A DNA stretch of 63,736 bases, from positions 1 to 63,736 of the forward strand of contig QANT01004440.1 of assembly GCA_003254885.1 (NCBI GenBank), read 5' to 3'. This document shows, in pieces, positions 63,620 to 63,736 of the stretch. Under the pieces are notes generated by a model. That model made no database searches and was not told the origin of the DNA. It saw only the letters and a list, made by a program, of their open reading frames with translations. Each line of letters opens with the position of its first letter. Within the stretch, counting starts at the first letter, position 1. The stretch is from Purshia tridentata (taxonomy: Eukaryota; Streptophyta; Magnoliopsida; Rosales; Rosaceae). The translations under genes were made by a program, and so were the position numbers.

Positions 63620-63736
63620 TTAATACGCAAAAAAATATTGGATACACATATTGTACTACTTTTCCTGAATCGGGAAAACTATTGTTAAATGCAATCTGAA
63701 GGCTTTATTTGGCTTTTGAGAATTTGTCCCCAAGCT

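Noticed and set aside
1..63736. CRISPR arrays, bacterial operons or phage-type systems
   Set aside because: Everything in the window is plant nuclear in character: introns, plastid targeting and plant transposons. No spaced direct-repeat array was seen.

Overview
This window is plant nuclear DNA. It is AT-rich, its genes are split by many GT-AG introns, it carries chloroplast-targeted and plant-only gene families, and it contains LTR retrotransposons and MITE-like elements. The protein sequences look like a woody eudicot. Rosaceae (Prunus-like) is my best guess, but that is inference from general resemblance and was not tested by a search.

Layout by region. 1-5.1 kb: AT-rich intergenic DNA with a 69-bp tandem duplication and a decayed inverted-repeat element. 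5.27-6.01 kb (+): SOUL heme-binding protein. 6.29-17.81 kb (-): a complete 32-coding-exon alpha-glucan water dikinase gene (GWD1), tail-to-tail with the SOUL gene, with a TRIM retroelement in one intron and a probable GC-AG intron. 20.17-20.66 kb (-): secreted PMEI/invertase-inhibitor protein. 20.7-24.7 kb: a cluster of non-autonomous DNA transposons (one hAT-like and one Mutator-like, each with recognisable target-site duplications). 24.78-27.09 kb (+): high-affinity nitrate transporter of the NRT2.5 type. 28.77-31.04 kb (-): GH28 polygalacturonase. 31.9-38.0 kb: a retrotransposon-disturbed segment holding a solo LTR, a single N (probably an assembly gap), a broken Ty1/copia element and a second, uninterrupted copy of the solo-LTR target. 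39.5-42.1 and 45.3-47.9 kb (+): two tandem cysteine-rich receptor-like kinases with matching exon structure. 48.46-49.99 kb (-): chloroplast MENG/UbiE methyltransferase of phylloquinone synthesis. 50.75-57.53 kb (-): class I KNOX homeobox gene of the KNAT2/KNAT6 type with a 5.3-kb third intron. 57.5-63.7 kb: the KNOX upstream region, gene-free as far as I can see, ending in a Harbinger-like MITE.

The genes do not form a pathway. They are ordinary neighbours on a chromosome: starch turnover, nitrate uptake, cell-wall pectin, immune-type receptor kinases, vitamin K1 synthesis and meristem control. The only functional clusters are the CRK tandem pair and, loosely, the two pectin-related genes. 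I found no convincing new biological system. The items most worth a second look are the transposon structures, the N-gap duplication, the GC-AG intron and the KNOX intron.

Exon coordinates were derived by hand from splice signals, reading frame and family conservation. Coding lengths sum to multiples of three for every intact gene except where stated, but individual boundaries may be off by a base or two.
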